Positions 55,401 to 62,091 of a stretch of DNA of 64,000 nucleotides are shown here, one piece after another (position 1 is the stretch's first letter; every line of letters starts with the position of its first letter). The stretch comes from Chitinophaga rupis (GTDB taxonomy: Bacteria; Bacteroidota; Bacteroidia; Chitinophagales; Chitinophagaceae): the NCBI RefSeq assembly GCF_900109685.1, contig NZ_FOBB01000012.1:186001-250000 (forward strand), given 5' to 3'. The notes below the pieces were generated by a model that saw only the letters and a list, made by a program, of their open reading frames with translations, ran no database searches and had not been told where the DNA came from. A program made the translations under genes and the position numbers.

Positions 55401-56497
55401 TCTATTACCTGTACCAGGTGGCCTTTATGATTGTGGTGAAAGCTGATCATAAAACCCGCCTCACTGCGAATAGAATACAAACGGTACTGTTCATCCAGCG
55501 GATGCAGCTTACGGAAGCTGTAATGCAAACGTTCTGTATGATCAAACAATCCGTATTCATCGTTGTCGGTACGGGTAAGCGTTAGTTTCTCATGCCGGTT
55601 ATACTCACGGTCACCCACATACGGCAATTGATCAAACACTGCACTGCGGCCATCTCCCAGCAATACAACCGTTGCATCTTCCTCAACAAATTCCTGTACG
55701 CGCAGGTCATAGTTAAAATGCGTGCCATGGCCTAATACACCGGTATATTCACTATCGCTGTTCCAGGAGCGGGCCCATTTCAGTGGAATAGGGCCAGGCA
55801 GCTCAAAGTCAGTACCATCATAAATTACAATGCCCTGTACCAGATCTACCGGTTCAAAACCTTTTTTACACAGGGCCCTGCTCAGCTTATTACTGCCTAT
55901 TTTTCCTTTCAGCGCATGATTAAATTTAGTGAGCGCCTTTTTGCCCACCTTGCCCAGTCCTTTCATCAGCGCGCCAAAGCCAAAGCTCATTACCAGGTTC
56001 AGTAAAGCGCCTGCCCAATCCGGCACATAAGGCCCGCCTACCATTACCGGTTTGCCGAACGACAATGGAATGGAGAATGAGGTGGGTAGGTACATGCTGG
56101 GAATGGGTTTCATTTTCTTTCCCGGCTGCAGAGATAAGGGTATGCCGATATCATTACAGGTCATCAGCATATGGCCGGAAGGGCTGAAGAGGTTTCCTTC
56201 CACTTTGGTGGTCTTACTGCCAAAAAAGTTCACAGAATCATGGCCTATCATTGGCGCCAGCAGAAAAGGCCCGCCCATGGGAATATGAAAGAGGATAATG
56301 AAGATACCACTGGTATCGCTTTTACCGCGGGGTACATGATTCACCTTGGTAGTAGCGCCAATAAAAGGAATATAATCCATGGGATCAACTACAAATCCAA
56401 TATATGGGTGTGGTAAGGGTATGGGAAAACCAAACAATATAACGATATGGATATCCAACCCTATAACTGGCGTAAAATGCTTGTTGCTTACGAGCAT
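52421..56497 (-). CDS. PAAR-like/RHS-repeat polymorphic toxin
   Basis: 1358 residues. The N-terminus (about 1-125) is PAAR-like with ISSANKHFTPVI-type opening and DPMDYIPFIGATTKVNHVPR, then two hydrophobic stretches (about 155-175). DUF6531 follows at about 215-240 (FEPVDLVQGIVIYDGTDFEL). RHS/YD repeats fill about 280-1140 (many GxxTRYxYDxxGxL-like units). The RHS core box, RFRYYSPEEGVYISKDPIGL, leads to DPFGL at about 1240, where such proteins are cleaved. The 112-residue C-terminus (52421-52759) is the toxin part, with LAEHFQKH, EFGDITQAEYLKRAKAFG and a final EIRTYYIDDG, a pattern like a group of RNase-type RHS toxins. Secretion by a type VI system is likely for PAAR-RHS effectors, but no such genes are near. 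Confidence 0.9.
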   Translation of the reverse strand: MLVSNKHFTPVIGLDIHIVILFGFPIPLPHPYIGFVVDPMDYIPFIGATTKVNHVPRGKSDTSGIFIILFHIPMGGPFLLAPMIGHDSVNFFGSKTTKVEGNLFSPSGHMLMTCNDIGIPLSLQPGKKMKPIPSMYLPTSFSIPLSFGKPVMVGGPYVPDWAGALLNLVMSFGFGALMKGLGKVGKKALTKFNHALKGKIGSNKLSRALCKKGFEPVDLVQGIVIYDGTDFELPGPIPLKWARSWNSDSEYTGVLGHGTHFNYDLRVQEFVEEDATVVLLGDGRSAVFDQLPYVGDREYNRHEKLTLTRTDNDEYGLFDHTERLHYSFRKLHPLDEQYRLYSIRSEAGFMISFHHNHKGHLVQVIDSAGRHLHVSNDTEGRMTSVTAKHRGAEQVMIRYAYNEAGDLSEITDALNQTTRIQYRNHLMIAKTDRNGQSFYWEYERAGAKARCVHTWGDGGLLEGWLEYFPEKGYNIITNALGHSTTYYYTPDFVVTQIKDPLGNSQFFEYTEDFEIYREIDEEANVTGYTYDERGNRTGMIQPDGSTYTFSYDAEDRLVLATDPQGAGRTYIYYKKEEHKGLLHTITEADGAITIFRYNKENLVSRVEDEQGRQTLLTYDEDHNLAALTLPDRGRSTWSYDTLGRCTQTSSPLQQEQHFKYDLLGRPTAIDLPDGNHIQFQYNAYDEILQAQDKHHNVRFDYTPLGSMKMREENGIRVHYVYNKAEQLTGVVNEHGEMYRFSRNDRGDIIQETGFDGLVRRYERDAAGKVIKVQRPGKRWTEYEYDLNGLLARAEYSDGSWETYSYDRVGLLTEAANEHATLKLQRDIMGRVTQEWQNGYIVNSTYSLYGRRSGLQSSLGAHIKLQRNDIGDITGMNAQATGLHNPWTAHIERNLLGLEIERTLPGGIKSSWTYDKAGMPESHTVSSEQRISRRRHYRWDPNQRLKQIINGVSNGTLKFGHDEFDNLAWAQYEDGEYDYRLPDKTGNLYKTQERKDRKYDTGGKLLGTQDARFIYDDEGNLLKKIVTAAPAGNATWEYEWNGNGTLKTVVRPDGKQVAFRYDPLGRRIEKQYSDQITRFVWDGNVPLHEWYYPVKEKPVITIDELGDIQQSHPEPVPAETLTTWVFEEGSFAPAAKIINGQQYSIIKDHLGTPCEAYNEAGEQVWTCELDIYGKVRKLAGDRTLIPFRYPGQYEDVETGLYYNRFRYYSPEEGVYISKDPIGLKGGIILYGYVPDTISWIDPFGLNGAISSAVKWKGFSKGQLAEHFQKHVIDQQEFGDITQAEYLKRAKAFGAATGDHLKEEQVGNFVIKHDPASGEVFVGHIKQKEIRTYYIDDGRSADAFEDAKKLAGEIGGGGCP

Positions 56498-56553
56498 GTC
56501 TTCGGCTTGTAGGTTAACGGTACGGGGTAAAAGGAACTAATAACTACAGTACA

Positions 56554-56561
56554 CAAATATA
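56554..56561 (-). promoter_or_regulatory. Candidate -7 element of the RHS toxin operon
   Basis: Minus-strand TATATTTG, exact TAnnTTTG match, 57 bases upstream of the RHS start and next to the nusG terminator. It would let the toxin unit be transcribed on its own. Confidence 0.5.
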
Positions 56562-56565
56562 GCAA

Positions 56566-56597
56566 AACGCCACAACCAATTGCTTGATTGTGGCGTT
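56566..56597 (-). terminator. Terminator after nusG
   Basis: AACGCCACAACCAA (56566-56579) pairs with TTGATTGTGGCGTT (56584-56597) with one mismatch, 26 bases after the nusG stop; on the minus strand TTTTGC follows. It ends the tuf-secE-nusG unit ahead of the toxin genes. Confidence 0.75.
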
Positions 56598-56622
56598 GCA
56601 AATAATATTCCGGCTCGTTTTT

Positions 56623-57198
56623 TTAGCTAATCTTTTCTACCTGCATGAAATTCAGCTCAACAGGGGTAGCACGGCCAAAGATCTTCACCGTTACTTTCAG
56701 CTTCTTCTTATCTTCTATCACTTCTTCGATCATACCGTTAAAGTCGTTGAACGGACCATCAATGATCTTAATGGTTTCGCCAACAATGAAAGGCTCGCTC
56801 ATGGTAATACCCTGGTCGCTCATTTCATCTACTTTACCCAGCATTTTATTTACTTCTGCCTTGCGCAGCGCAATAGGATGTTCTTTTCCTAAAAAGTGTA
56901 TCACACCGGATACATTACGTATAGACTGGATCACCTCATCGGTCATTTTACCATCTATTGCTTCGATCATCACGTAACCGGGGTAAAAATTCTTTTCGCG
57001 CATCACTTTCTTCCCTGCCTGTACTTTGTACACTTTCTCCACCGGCAGAAAAACCTGGGTAATTACGTTGCCCCAGTCGGAACGGCGCACCTCAATATCC
57101 AGGTACTCTTTCACTTTCTTTTCCTTGCCGCTAACAACACGTAGTACATACCACTTTGTTTCCTGGGTGGGTGCGGTATTGGTATTGGATGCATCCAT
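56623..57198 (-). CDS. nusG: Transcription termination/antitermination protein NusG
   Basis: 191 residues with the NGN domain (ETKWYVLRVVSGKEKKVKEY at about 14-33, NFYPGYVMIEAIDGKMTDEV at about 72-91) and the KOW domain (VGETIKIIDGPFNDFNGMIE, about 138-157). It binds RNA polymerase, links it to ribosomes or Rho. secE lies two bases upstream on the same strand. Downstream, where rplK is expected, a terminator and the toxin island follow. Confidence 0.97.
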   Translation of the reverse strand: MDASNTNTAPTQETKWYVLRVVSGKEKKVKEYLDIEVRRSDWGNVITQVFLPVEKVYKVQAGKKVMREKNFYPGYVMIEAIDGKMTDEVIQSIRNVSGVIHFLGKEHPIALRKAEVNKMLGKVDEMSDQGITMSEPFIVGETIKIIDGPFNDFNGMIEEVIEDKKKLKVTVKIFGRATPVELNFMQVEKIS

Positions 57199-57200
57199 TG

Positions 57201-57392
57201 TTAAAATAATTTATAGTATTGAGTTAGCACTACGTTGGAAAGTGCATCCATACCCCATACCAACAGGGTGATGATAACCGTAGCTACCAGCACGATCATA
57301 GTAGAGGATTGCAGCTCTTGCCAGGTAGGCCAGGACACCTTATGTACTAATTCATGATAAGATTCCTGGAAATATGTTCTGATCTTGTTCAT
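57201..57392 (-). CDS. secE: Preprotein translocase subunit SecE
   Basis: 63 residues with the SecE arrangement: an amphipathic helix (YFQESYHELVHKVSWPTWQE) ending in the WPTWxE motif, then one membrane span (TMIVLVATVIITLLVWGMDA). SecE stabilises SecY in the inner membrane. It lies between tRNA-Trp and nusG, as in most bacteria, and two bases before nusG. Confidence 0.97.
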   Translation of the reverse strand: MNKIRTYFQESYHELVHKVSWPTWQELQSSTMIVLVATVIITLLVWGMDALSNVVLTQYYKLF

Positions 57393-57510
57393 GGTATAAA
57401 GTTAACCGTTATGGGTTATTGTAATGGTGAAAAGTGAACGGTAAAAAGTGAAGGTTTTTTGCTAATACCATTCACCCCTTACTATTCACTCTTTCATTGC
57501 TGTTTTTTAG
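57393..57510. other. Spacer with AAAAGTGAA units between tRNA-Trp and secE
   Basis: Contains degenerate units GTGAAAAGTGAACGGTAAAA and a facing CACCCCTTACTATTCACTCT-like part, forming an imperfect hairpin at about 57427-57490, similar in design to other spacers in the window. Confidence 0.4.
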
Positions 57511-57581
57511 CACGGGCAACAGGATTCGAACCCGTATCAACGGTTTTGGAGACCGCTATTCTACCATTGAACTATGCCCGT
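57511..57581 (-). tRNA. tRNA-Trp (anticodon CCA)
   Basis: 71 bases on the minus strand. Acceptor ACGGGCA/TGCCCGT, D arm with GTTCAATGGTAGAAT, anticodon stem enclosing CTCCAAA (anticodon CCA), T arm CGGG-TTCGAAT-CCTG. Discriminator G. Its place between tuf and secE is the universally conserved one. Confidence 0.95.
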
Positions 57582-57585
57582 AAGA

Positions 57586-57673
57586 AGCCGTAAGTTGCAA
57601 ATTGTTAGAAATGTAAGTTAATTTATTATTATGTAATTACAAACTAACTCCTAACGACTTGCAACTTACGGCT
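57586..57673. repeat. Long inverted repeat between tuf and tRNA-Trp
   Basis: AGCCGTAAGTTGCAA (57586-57600) and its exact complement (57659-57673) form a 15-bp perfect stem, with GTTAG/CTAAC extending inward. Internally the sequence has further GTAAGTTA-type units. It lies just after the tuf stop and five bases before the tRNA-Trp 5' end (on the minus strand). A processing or pausing signal is possible; no U-tract follows. Confidence 0.65.
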
Positions 57674-57690
57674 ATATTAGAATTAGATGC

Positions 57691-58878
57691 TTATTTGATG
57701 ATTTCAGTCACCTGACCAGCACCTACGGTACGGCCACCTTCGCGGATAGCGAATTTCAGACCTTTATCCATAGCGATGGGCTGGATCAGTTTAACGGTCA
57801 GAGACACGTTATCACCAGGCATAACCATTTCAACACCAGCAGGTAATTCAACTTCACCGGTAACATCAGTAGTACGGAAGTAGAACTGAGGACGGTATTT
57901 GTTGAAGAACGGAGTGTGACGGCCACCTTCATCTTTGCTCAGTACGTAAACTTCGCATTTGAATTCAGTGTGCGGAGTGATGGAACCGGGTTTGCAAATA
58001 ACCATACCACGACGGATCTGGGTCTTTTCAATACCACGCAGCAGCAGACCAGCGTTATCGCCAGCTTCGCCTTCGTCCAGTATTTTCTTAAACATTTCCA
58101 CACCTGTACAGGTAGAAGTCATTTTTTCTTCCTGGAGACCTACGATCTCAACGTTCTCACCCACTTTGATACGACCGCGCTCGATACGACCGGTAGCAAC
58201 GGTACCACGACCTGTGATAGAGAATACGTCTTCTACAGACATCAGGAACGGCTGATCAACCGGACGAGGAGGCAGCGGAATGTAAGAATCCACAGCGTCC
58301 ATCAGTTCGTCGATAGCACCTACCCATTTAGCATCGCCAGCCAGTGCGCCGGTTGCAGAACCTTTAATGATAGGAGCGTTATCACCGTCAAAGCCGTTTT
58401 TAGACAGCAGTTCGCGGATTTCGATCTCTACCAGTTCCAGCAGTTCCGGATCATCTACCAGGTCAACTTTGTTCATGAAAACAACAATACGAGGTACACC
58501 TACCTGCTTAGCCAGCAGGATGTGCTCCCTTGTTTGCGGCATCGGACCATCTGTAGCGGCAACCACCAGTATAGCACCGTCCATCTGCGCAGCACCTGTG
58601 ATCATGTTCTTCACATAGTCAGCGTGGCCCGGACAGTCAACGTGAGCATAGTGACGGTTAGCTGTCTGATACTCAACGTGTGCTGTATTGATGGTAATAC
58701 CTCTTTCTTTTTCTTCAGGAGCCGCATCGATCTCGTCATAACCTTTCTTCTCTGCCAGACCCTTGTTTGCCAAAATGGTTGTAATGGCAGCAGTTAAGGT
58801 AGTTTTACCGTGGTCCACGTGGCCGATGGTACCAATGTTTACGTGGGGTTTATCCCGCTTAAAGGTTTCTTTTGCCAT
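57691..58878 (-). CDS. tuf: Translation elongation factor Tu
   Basis: 395 residues with the GTPase motifs GHVDHGKTTL (about 19-28), DCPGHADY (81-88), NKVD (136-139) and GSATGAL (174-180), then EF-Tu domains 2 and 3 (TGRGTVATGRIERGRIKVGE; TVGAGQVTEIIK at the end). It carries aminoacyl-tRNA to the ribosome. It follows the four-tRNA cluster and precedes tRNA-Trp. Length and start agree with the family. Confidence 0.99.
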   Translation of the reverse strand: MAKETFKRDKPHVNIGTIGHVDHGKTTLTAAITTILANKGLAEKKGYDEIDAAPEEKERGITINTAHVEYQTANRHYAHVDCPGHADYVKNMITGAAQMDGAILVVAATDGPMPQTREHILLAKQVGVPRIVVFMNKVDLVDDPELLELVEIEIRELLSKNGFDGDNAPIIKGSATGALAGDAKWVGAIDELMDAVDSYIPLPPRPVDQPFLMSVEDVFSITGRGTVATGRIERGRIKVGENVEIVGLQEEKMTSTCTGVEMFKKILDEGEAGDNAGLLLRGIEKTQIRRGMVICKPGSITPHTEFKCEVYVLSKDEGGRHTPFFNKYRPQFYFRTTDVTGEVELPAGVEMVMPGDNVSLTVKLIQPIAMDKGLKFAIREGGRTVGAGQVTEIIK

Positions 58879-58947
58879 TTTATTTTCTTTTTAGATGGTT
58901 TGTAAAGATTGTATTAATAGTTGTTAAAAACTGTTTTACAAACTTGC

Positions 58948-59029
58948 GCAGTTGATGAGAATTGAACTCATGTCTTTTTCCTGGCTGATTGAGTGACCCG
59001 GAACTTGCTCTGCCACTGAGCTACAACGC
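58948..59029 (-). pseudogene. Decayed tRNA-Thr-like sequence
   Basis: 82 bases on the minus strand that match the neighbouring tRNA-Thr (59234-59305) in the 5' part (GCGTTGTAGCTCAGTGGCAG), the T arm (ATGAGTTCAATTCTCAT) and most of the acceptor (CAACTGC). The anticodon arm is broken: TTCC and GGAA enclose about 18 bases instead of seven, and no anticodon can be read. The acceptor has one deleted base on the 5' side. It sits between tuf and the intact tRNA-Thr. Confidence 0.75.
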
Positions 59030-59087
59030 TTAGTTATAAAAACTTTGATCAGCAGGCCGTAAGGAATTACTGAAACAATGTTGGAGT

Positions 59088-59215
59088 GGTTGATGAAGAA
59101 TTGAACTTACGATTTTCCGGTTCTCACCGAATGCGCGCAGATCGCAAATTAAACCCTGTTTCAAAGATGCCGGGTTAGGAGAAGGAACCCAATCCCCTGA
59201 TACAAGGCAACTCTG
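59088..59215 (-). pseudogene. Second, more decayed tRNA-Thr-like remnant
   Basis: The minus strand carries CGTAAGTTCAATTCTTCATC (about 59088-59110) resembling the T arm of tRNA-Thr, and about 90 bases upstream GTTGCCTTGTATCAGGGGAT (about 59190-59210) resembling its D-arm region. No cloverleaf folds. Together with the copy at 58948 it suggests tandem duplication of tRNA-Thr and decay. Confidence 0.4.
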
Positions 59216-59233
59216 TTTTATCAAAGACTCTTG

Positions 59234-59305
<72 letters not shown>

Positions 59306-59377
59306 GAAAAAATTAATTTCAAAATTCCAATTACGAATGAAGGAATCGCTTCACATTTCATAATTGAAAACTCTGGG

Positions 59378-59450
59378 AGCGGGAGACGAGGTTCGAACCC
59401 GCGACCTACAGCTTGGAAGGCTGTCGCTCTACCAACTGAGCTACTCCCGC
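59378..59450 (-). tRNA. tRNA-Gly (anticodon TCC)
   Basis: 73 bases. Acceptor GCGGGAG/CTCCCGC, anticodon stem ACAGC/GCTGT with loop CTTCCAA (anticodon TCC), T arm GCGGG-TTCGAAC-CTCGT with one weak pair. Confidence 0.95.
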
Positions 59451-59545
59451 ATAATATTTTCAAAAAACTATTTCCAAAGAACAATGCCTTTCAACAACTA
59501 AGTTCCGCCTCTGCGGGAAGCAAAAGCGGAACTCACCTTTGTCGG

Positions 59546-59628
59546 TGGGCAGGATAGGATTCGAACCTATGAAGTCGAAAGACAGCGGATTTACAGTCCG
59601 CCCCATTTGGCCACTCTGGAACCTGCCC
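59546..59628 (-). tRNA. tRNA-Tyr (anticodon GTA)
   Basis: 83 bases, with the long variable arm of tRNA-Tyr. Acceptor GGGCAGG/CCTGCCC, anticodon stem GCGGA/TCCGC with loop CTGTAAA (anticodon GTA), T arm ATAGG-TTCGAAT-CCTAT. Discriminator A. Confidence 0.95.
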
Positions 59629-59676
59629 AATTATTTTCTCCCAATCCATCCCGCCGGCTGCGGGAAGATTATCAGG

Positions 59677-59750
59677 AGCCAGCAGAGGGATTCGAACCCC
59701 CGACCCACTGATTACAAATCAGTAGCTCTGGCCAACTGAGCTATGCTGGC
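59677..59750 (-). tRNA. tRNA-Thr (anticodon TGT)
   Basis: 74 bases. Acceptor GCCAGCA/TGCTGGC, anticodon stem ACTGA/TCAGT with loop TTTGTAA (anticodon TGT), T arm CGGGG-TTCGAAT-CCCTC. First gene of the tRNA-tuf transcript. Confidence 0.95.
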
Positions 59751-59790
59751 ATACCAAGTAATTTATGCTTAGGTGTCCGTAAAGGAAGCG

Positions 59791-59820
59791 CAAAAATAAC
59801 AGCTTTGTTGAATTCTCAAA
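59791..59820 (-). promoter_or_regulatory. Promoter of the tRNA-tuf-secE-nusG operon
   Basis: Minus-strand TTTG (plus 59817-59820), 18 bases of spacing and TATTTTTG (plus 59791-59798), a good -33/-7 pair, 41 bases before the 5' end of tRNA-Thr(TGT). Confidence 0.65.
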
Positions 59821-59895
59821 ATTGTTTTTTCAGCACCCGGAACCGCCAATAATTCTACCTGATGTGTTTTGGCTAAAATGCCCTACAGTAAAGAA

Positions 59896-59948
59896 CTTTA
59901 CTACCTTCACCAATCCCTTTTTGAATCGGGATGGCAAAGGTAGTAAAG
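59896..59948 (-). terminator. Hairpin after hpf
   Basis: CTTTACTACCTT (59896-59907) pairs perfectly with AAGGTAGTAAAG (59937-59948), with an inner ATCCC/GGGAT pair. It lies 32 bases after the hpf stop; on the minus strand TTCTTTAC follows, a weak U-tract. Confidence 0.6.
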
Positions 59949-59979
59949 AGGTTATTAACTTCAAAATATTTTTCAGGAT

Positions 59980-60279
59980 TTACTGAAATTTCTTCTCTTT
60001 TTGGCGTTTGATCTGGGTTACAGCGGCATTGAAGGCGAGATCGAAGGATTCTTCAAAGGATTTTGTCTCGTACTTGACGAAAAGATCTTGGCGGGGTATT
60101 CGGATCTTAATCTCAGCTATTTTGTCTTTGATCTGGTGTGCTACATTGTCTAGCTTCAGGAAAACATCTACACTAACAATCCGGTCGTAAAAATTAGTGA
60201 GCTTTTGAACTTTTTTGTTAACATGATCAATCAGTTTTGAATCCGCATCGAAATGCACAGTTTGAATTTGAACGTTCAT
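59980..60279 (-). CDS. Ribosome hibernation promoting factor / RaiA family, short form
   Basis: 99 residues from the ATG at 60279 (an in-frame ATG nine codons earlier gives residues not part of the family). It opens MNVQIQTVHFDADSKLIDHV and has VNKKVQKLTNFYDRIVSVDV, VAHQIKDKIAEIKIRIPRQD and the C-terminal SFEESFDLAFNAAVTQIKRQ. Family members bind the 30S decoding site in stationary phase, and the short form lacks the dimerising C-domain. It sits next to the tRNA-tuf operon. Confidence 0.93.
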   Translation of the reverse strand: MNVQIQTVHFDADSKLIDHVNKKVQKLTNFYDRIVSVDVFLKLDNVAHQIKDKIAEIKIRIPRQDLFVKYETKSFEESFDLAFNAAVTQIKRQKEKKFQ

Positions 60280-60867
60280 GACACTTAATTTTTTAATATT
60301 TAACAATCTCGGTTAGAATTGGTAAACATTCACTTCATAGGCTTTTTTTGTTTAAATGTGTGGGAAAGAACTCTATTACTAATGTAGTGCTTTTTATCTG
60401 CTTTTGCATTTTTAAAGCATAATAATTTGTTAATACCGCAAAAAAAAATGGTGACCGGGAGTTAGTGCTGGGCGCGCTTTTAGAAGTAAAAAGGTAAAAG
60501 GTAAAAAGCAAAAAAGGAACCGCGCAGCTGAAAGCGCAAAGCAGAAAGCGGAAAGCCTGAAGAAAGGCCTGAAACTGCAGCTGAAAGCCCAACTGAGGGC
60601 CCAATGGGGATAACGGGGTAAAGTACAAGCCTAAAAGAAGCCCAGGAACGGAGCCGAAAGCGCAAGGGAATAGGAGGCATAAAGCCCGGGAGAAACCAAA
60701 CAGAAAACGCAAAGTAGAAAAGAAAATCAAGGAAGAGCACCAAAAAATCCGGGCAAAAGGCCCACAACGCCGAAAACACAGAACCCCGGCCCCTCATGCC
60801 TCCATCGCCATTTTGAACCTCCCCGCCAATCCTTTTTAATTTTTACTTTTTTACTTTTTACTTAAGA
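60280..60867. repeat. Gene-free region with a purine-rich degenerate repeat tract
   Basis: 588 bases. From about 60480 to 60780 the plus strand is almost all purine with units such as GAAAGCNNAAAGC and AAAAAGTAAAAGG repeated with drift (GCTGAAAGCGCAAAGC, AGCGGAAAGCCTGAAG). Open frames on the minus strand through it encode only Phe/Leu/Ser/Pro-rich strings, a result of composition. The hpf promoter must lie in the left part; no clear -7 element was found. Confidence 0.6.
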
Positions 60868-61815
60868 TCACGCTTTCGGGTGCGCCTGTTTAAATACATT
60901 CTTCAGCTTTTCAATGGTATTATGCGTATACACCTGGGTAGCAGCCAGGCTGGAGTGCCCCAGCAGCTCTTTAATGGCATTAATATCTGCCCCGGCATTG
61001 GTAAGGTGGGTAGCAAAGGTATGCCGCAGCACATGCGGGCTTTTGCGTGTAATGGTGGTGATCTGGTGCTCCGTGAGATAGCCCCGTACCATATTATATA
61101 CGTATTTGGGATATAGCTTACGGCCGCTTTTAGGGTGCACCAGCAGTACCACCCCTTCCGGCTGCTCCAGCTCCCGGCGCTTGCGGGCATTGTAGTCCTG
61201 TACCTGCTGCAGCAGCTCCCGGCTCACCGGAATGATCCTTTCTTTATTGCCCTTTCCCAGCACTTTAATGGTCAGGTTGCCGGTATCTACATTGCGCTCC
61301 TGCAGGTTGATCAGCTCCGACAAGCGGATGCCGGTATTATACAGCAGCTCAAAAATAAGACGGTGGGTATCCCCTTCCAGGTCATCGGCGAAAATAGGCG
61401 TTTCTTCCTGGCCACGGCGCAGGCTTTTATTGTCCTCCACGGCCTGCATGCCCTTTTCATCAATAAACCCGGGCAGGCGACGGCTTATTTTAGGCGCAGC
61501 AACTTTCACCATGGGGGTTTGTTTTACCCAACCCTGGCGAACAGTATATTTAAAAAAAGATTTAAGGGCGGAAATTTTGCGGTTAACCGTACGGGCCTGC
61601 TGTTTTTCTGCCATCAGGCTGGCCAGCCAGGAACGGATATGTAAATGCCCAATGGCTGTAAGTTCAGGTACGCCATCATATTGGGTCTGTAAATAATCAA
61701 AAAATTGACGGAGATCCTGCTCGTAGGCAACAGCTGTATGATCGGAATAACGTTTTTCCAGCTGTATGTAAGATAGGAACTTGGCTACGGCAGGGTGAAG
61801 TGGCTGCTTGCTCAA
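60868..61815 (-). CDS. Tyrosine recombinase XerC/XerD-type
   Basis: 315 residues if started at the TTG at 61815 (MSKQPLHPAVAKFLSYIQLE). The ORF could open at the ATG at 61866, but those 17 residues lie in the rpsU terminator hairpin, so I prefer the TTG. The N-terminal core-binding domain (about 10-95) precedes the catalytic domain with Arg in LLYNTGIRLSELINLQ, Lys near VLGKGNKERIIPV, HxxR in SPHVLRHTFATHLT and His/Tyr in ELLGHSSLAATQVYTH. Such enzymes resolve chromosome dimers at dif. Which of XerC or XerD it is cannot be told. rpsU is upstream. Confidence 0.92.
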   Translation of the reverse strand: MSKQPLHPAVAKFLSYIQLEKRYSDHTAVAYEQDLRQFFDYLQTQYDGVPELTAIGHLHIRSWLASLMAEKQQARTVNRKISALKSFFKYTVRQGWVKQTPMVKVAAPKISRRLPGFIDEKGMQAVEDNKSLRRGQEETPIFADDLEGDTHRLIFELLYNTGIRLSELINLQERNVDTGNLTIKVLGKGNKERIIPVSRELLQQVQDYNARKRRELEQPEGVVLLVHPKSGRKLYPKYVYNMVRGYLTEHQITTITRKSPHVLRHTFATHLTNAGADINAIKELLGHSSLAATQVYTHNTIEKLKNVFKQAHPKA

Positions 61816-61826
61816 ATACAAAAAAT

Positions 61827-61866
61827 TTGATGATTGTAAAGTTATACAAAACCTTACAATCATCAA
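61827..61866 (-). terminator. Terminator of rpsU
   Basis: A 13-bp perfect stem, TTGATGATTGTAA (61827-61839) with its complement (61854-61866) around a 14-base loop; on the minus strand AAATTTTTTG follows. It begins 28 bases after the rpsU stop and reaches into the annotated 5' end of the recombinase ORF. Confidence 0.8.
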
Positions 61867-61893
61867 GTATTTTGAACGGATACTTTTATCCGA

Positions 61894-62091
61894 TTAATCT
61901 TCAAATTTACCGCTGGCTAACTGCTGTTTGTAAACAGCTTTCAGCACCTGGTTACGACGCTTTACAGAAGGCTTGGTGAAAGACTGACGGGTGCGCAGCT
62001 GCAGCAGAATGCGCGCCTTCTCAAACTTCTTTTTATACTTCTTCAGCGCCTTGTCAATGTTTTCGCAATCTTTAGAATCGATGATTAACAT
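61894..62091 (-). CDS. rpsU: 30S ribosomal protein S21
   Basis: 65 residues: MLIIDSKDCENIDKALKKYK then KKFEKARILLQLRTRQSFTK and PSVKRRNQVLKAVYKQ, the usual S21 pattern with its basic C-terminus. In Bacteroidota S21 is part of the small subunit and influences start-site choice near the anti-Shine-Dalgarno. It has a consensus promoter (62124-62155) and its own terminator. Confidence 0.95.
   Translation of the reverse strand: MLIIDSKDCENIDKALKKYKKKFEKARILLQLRTRQSFTKPSVKRRNQVLKAVYKQQLASGKFED

Noticed and set aside
59030..59224. Minus-strand ORF in the tRNA-Thr remnant region
   Set aside because: It overlaps decayed tRNA sequence and has no coding features.
60335..60797. Two minus-strand Phe/Leu/Pro-rich ORFs that look like membrane proteins
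   Set aside because: They are the translation of a purine-biased degenerate repeat tract and lack any normal codon pattern.
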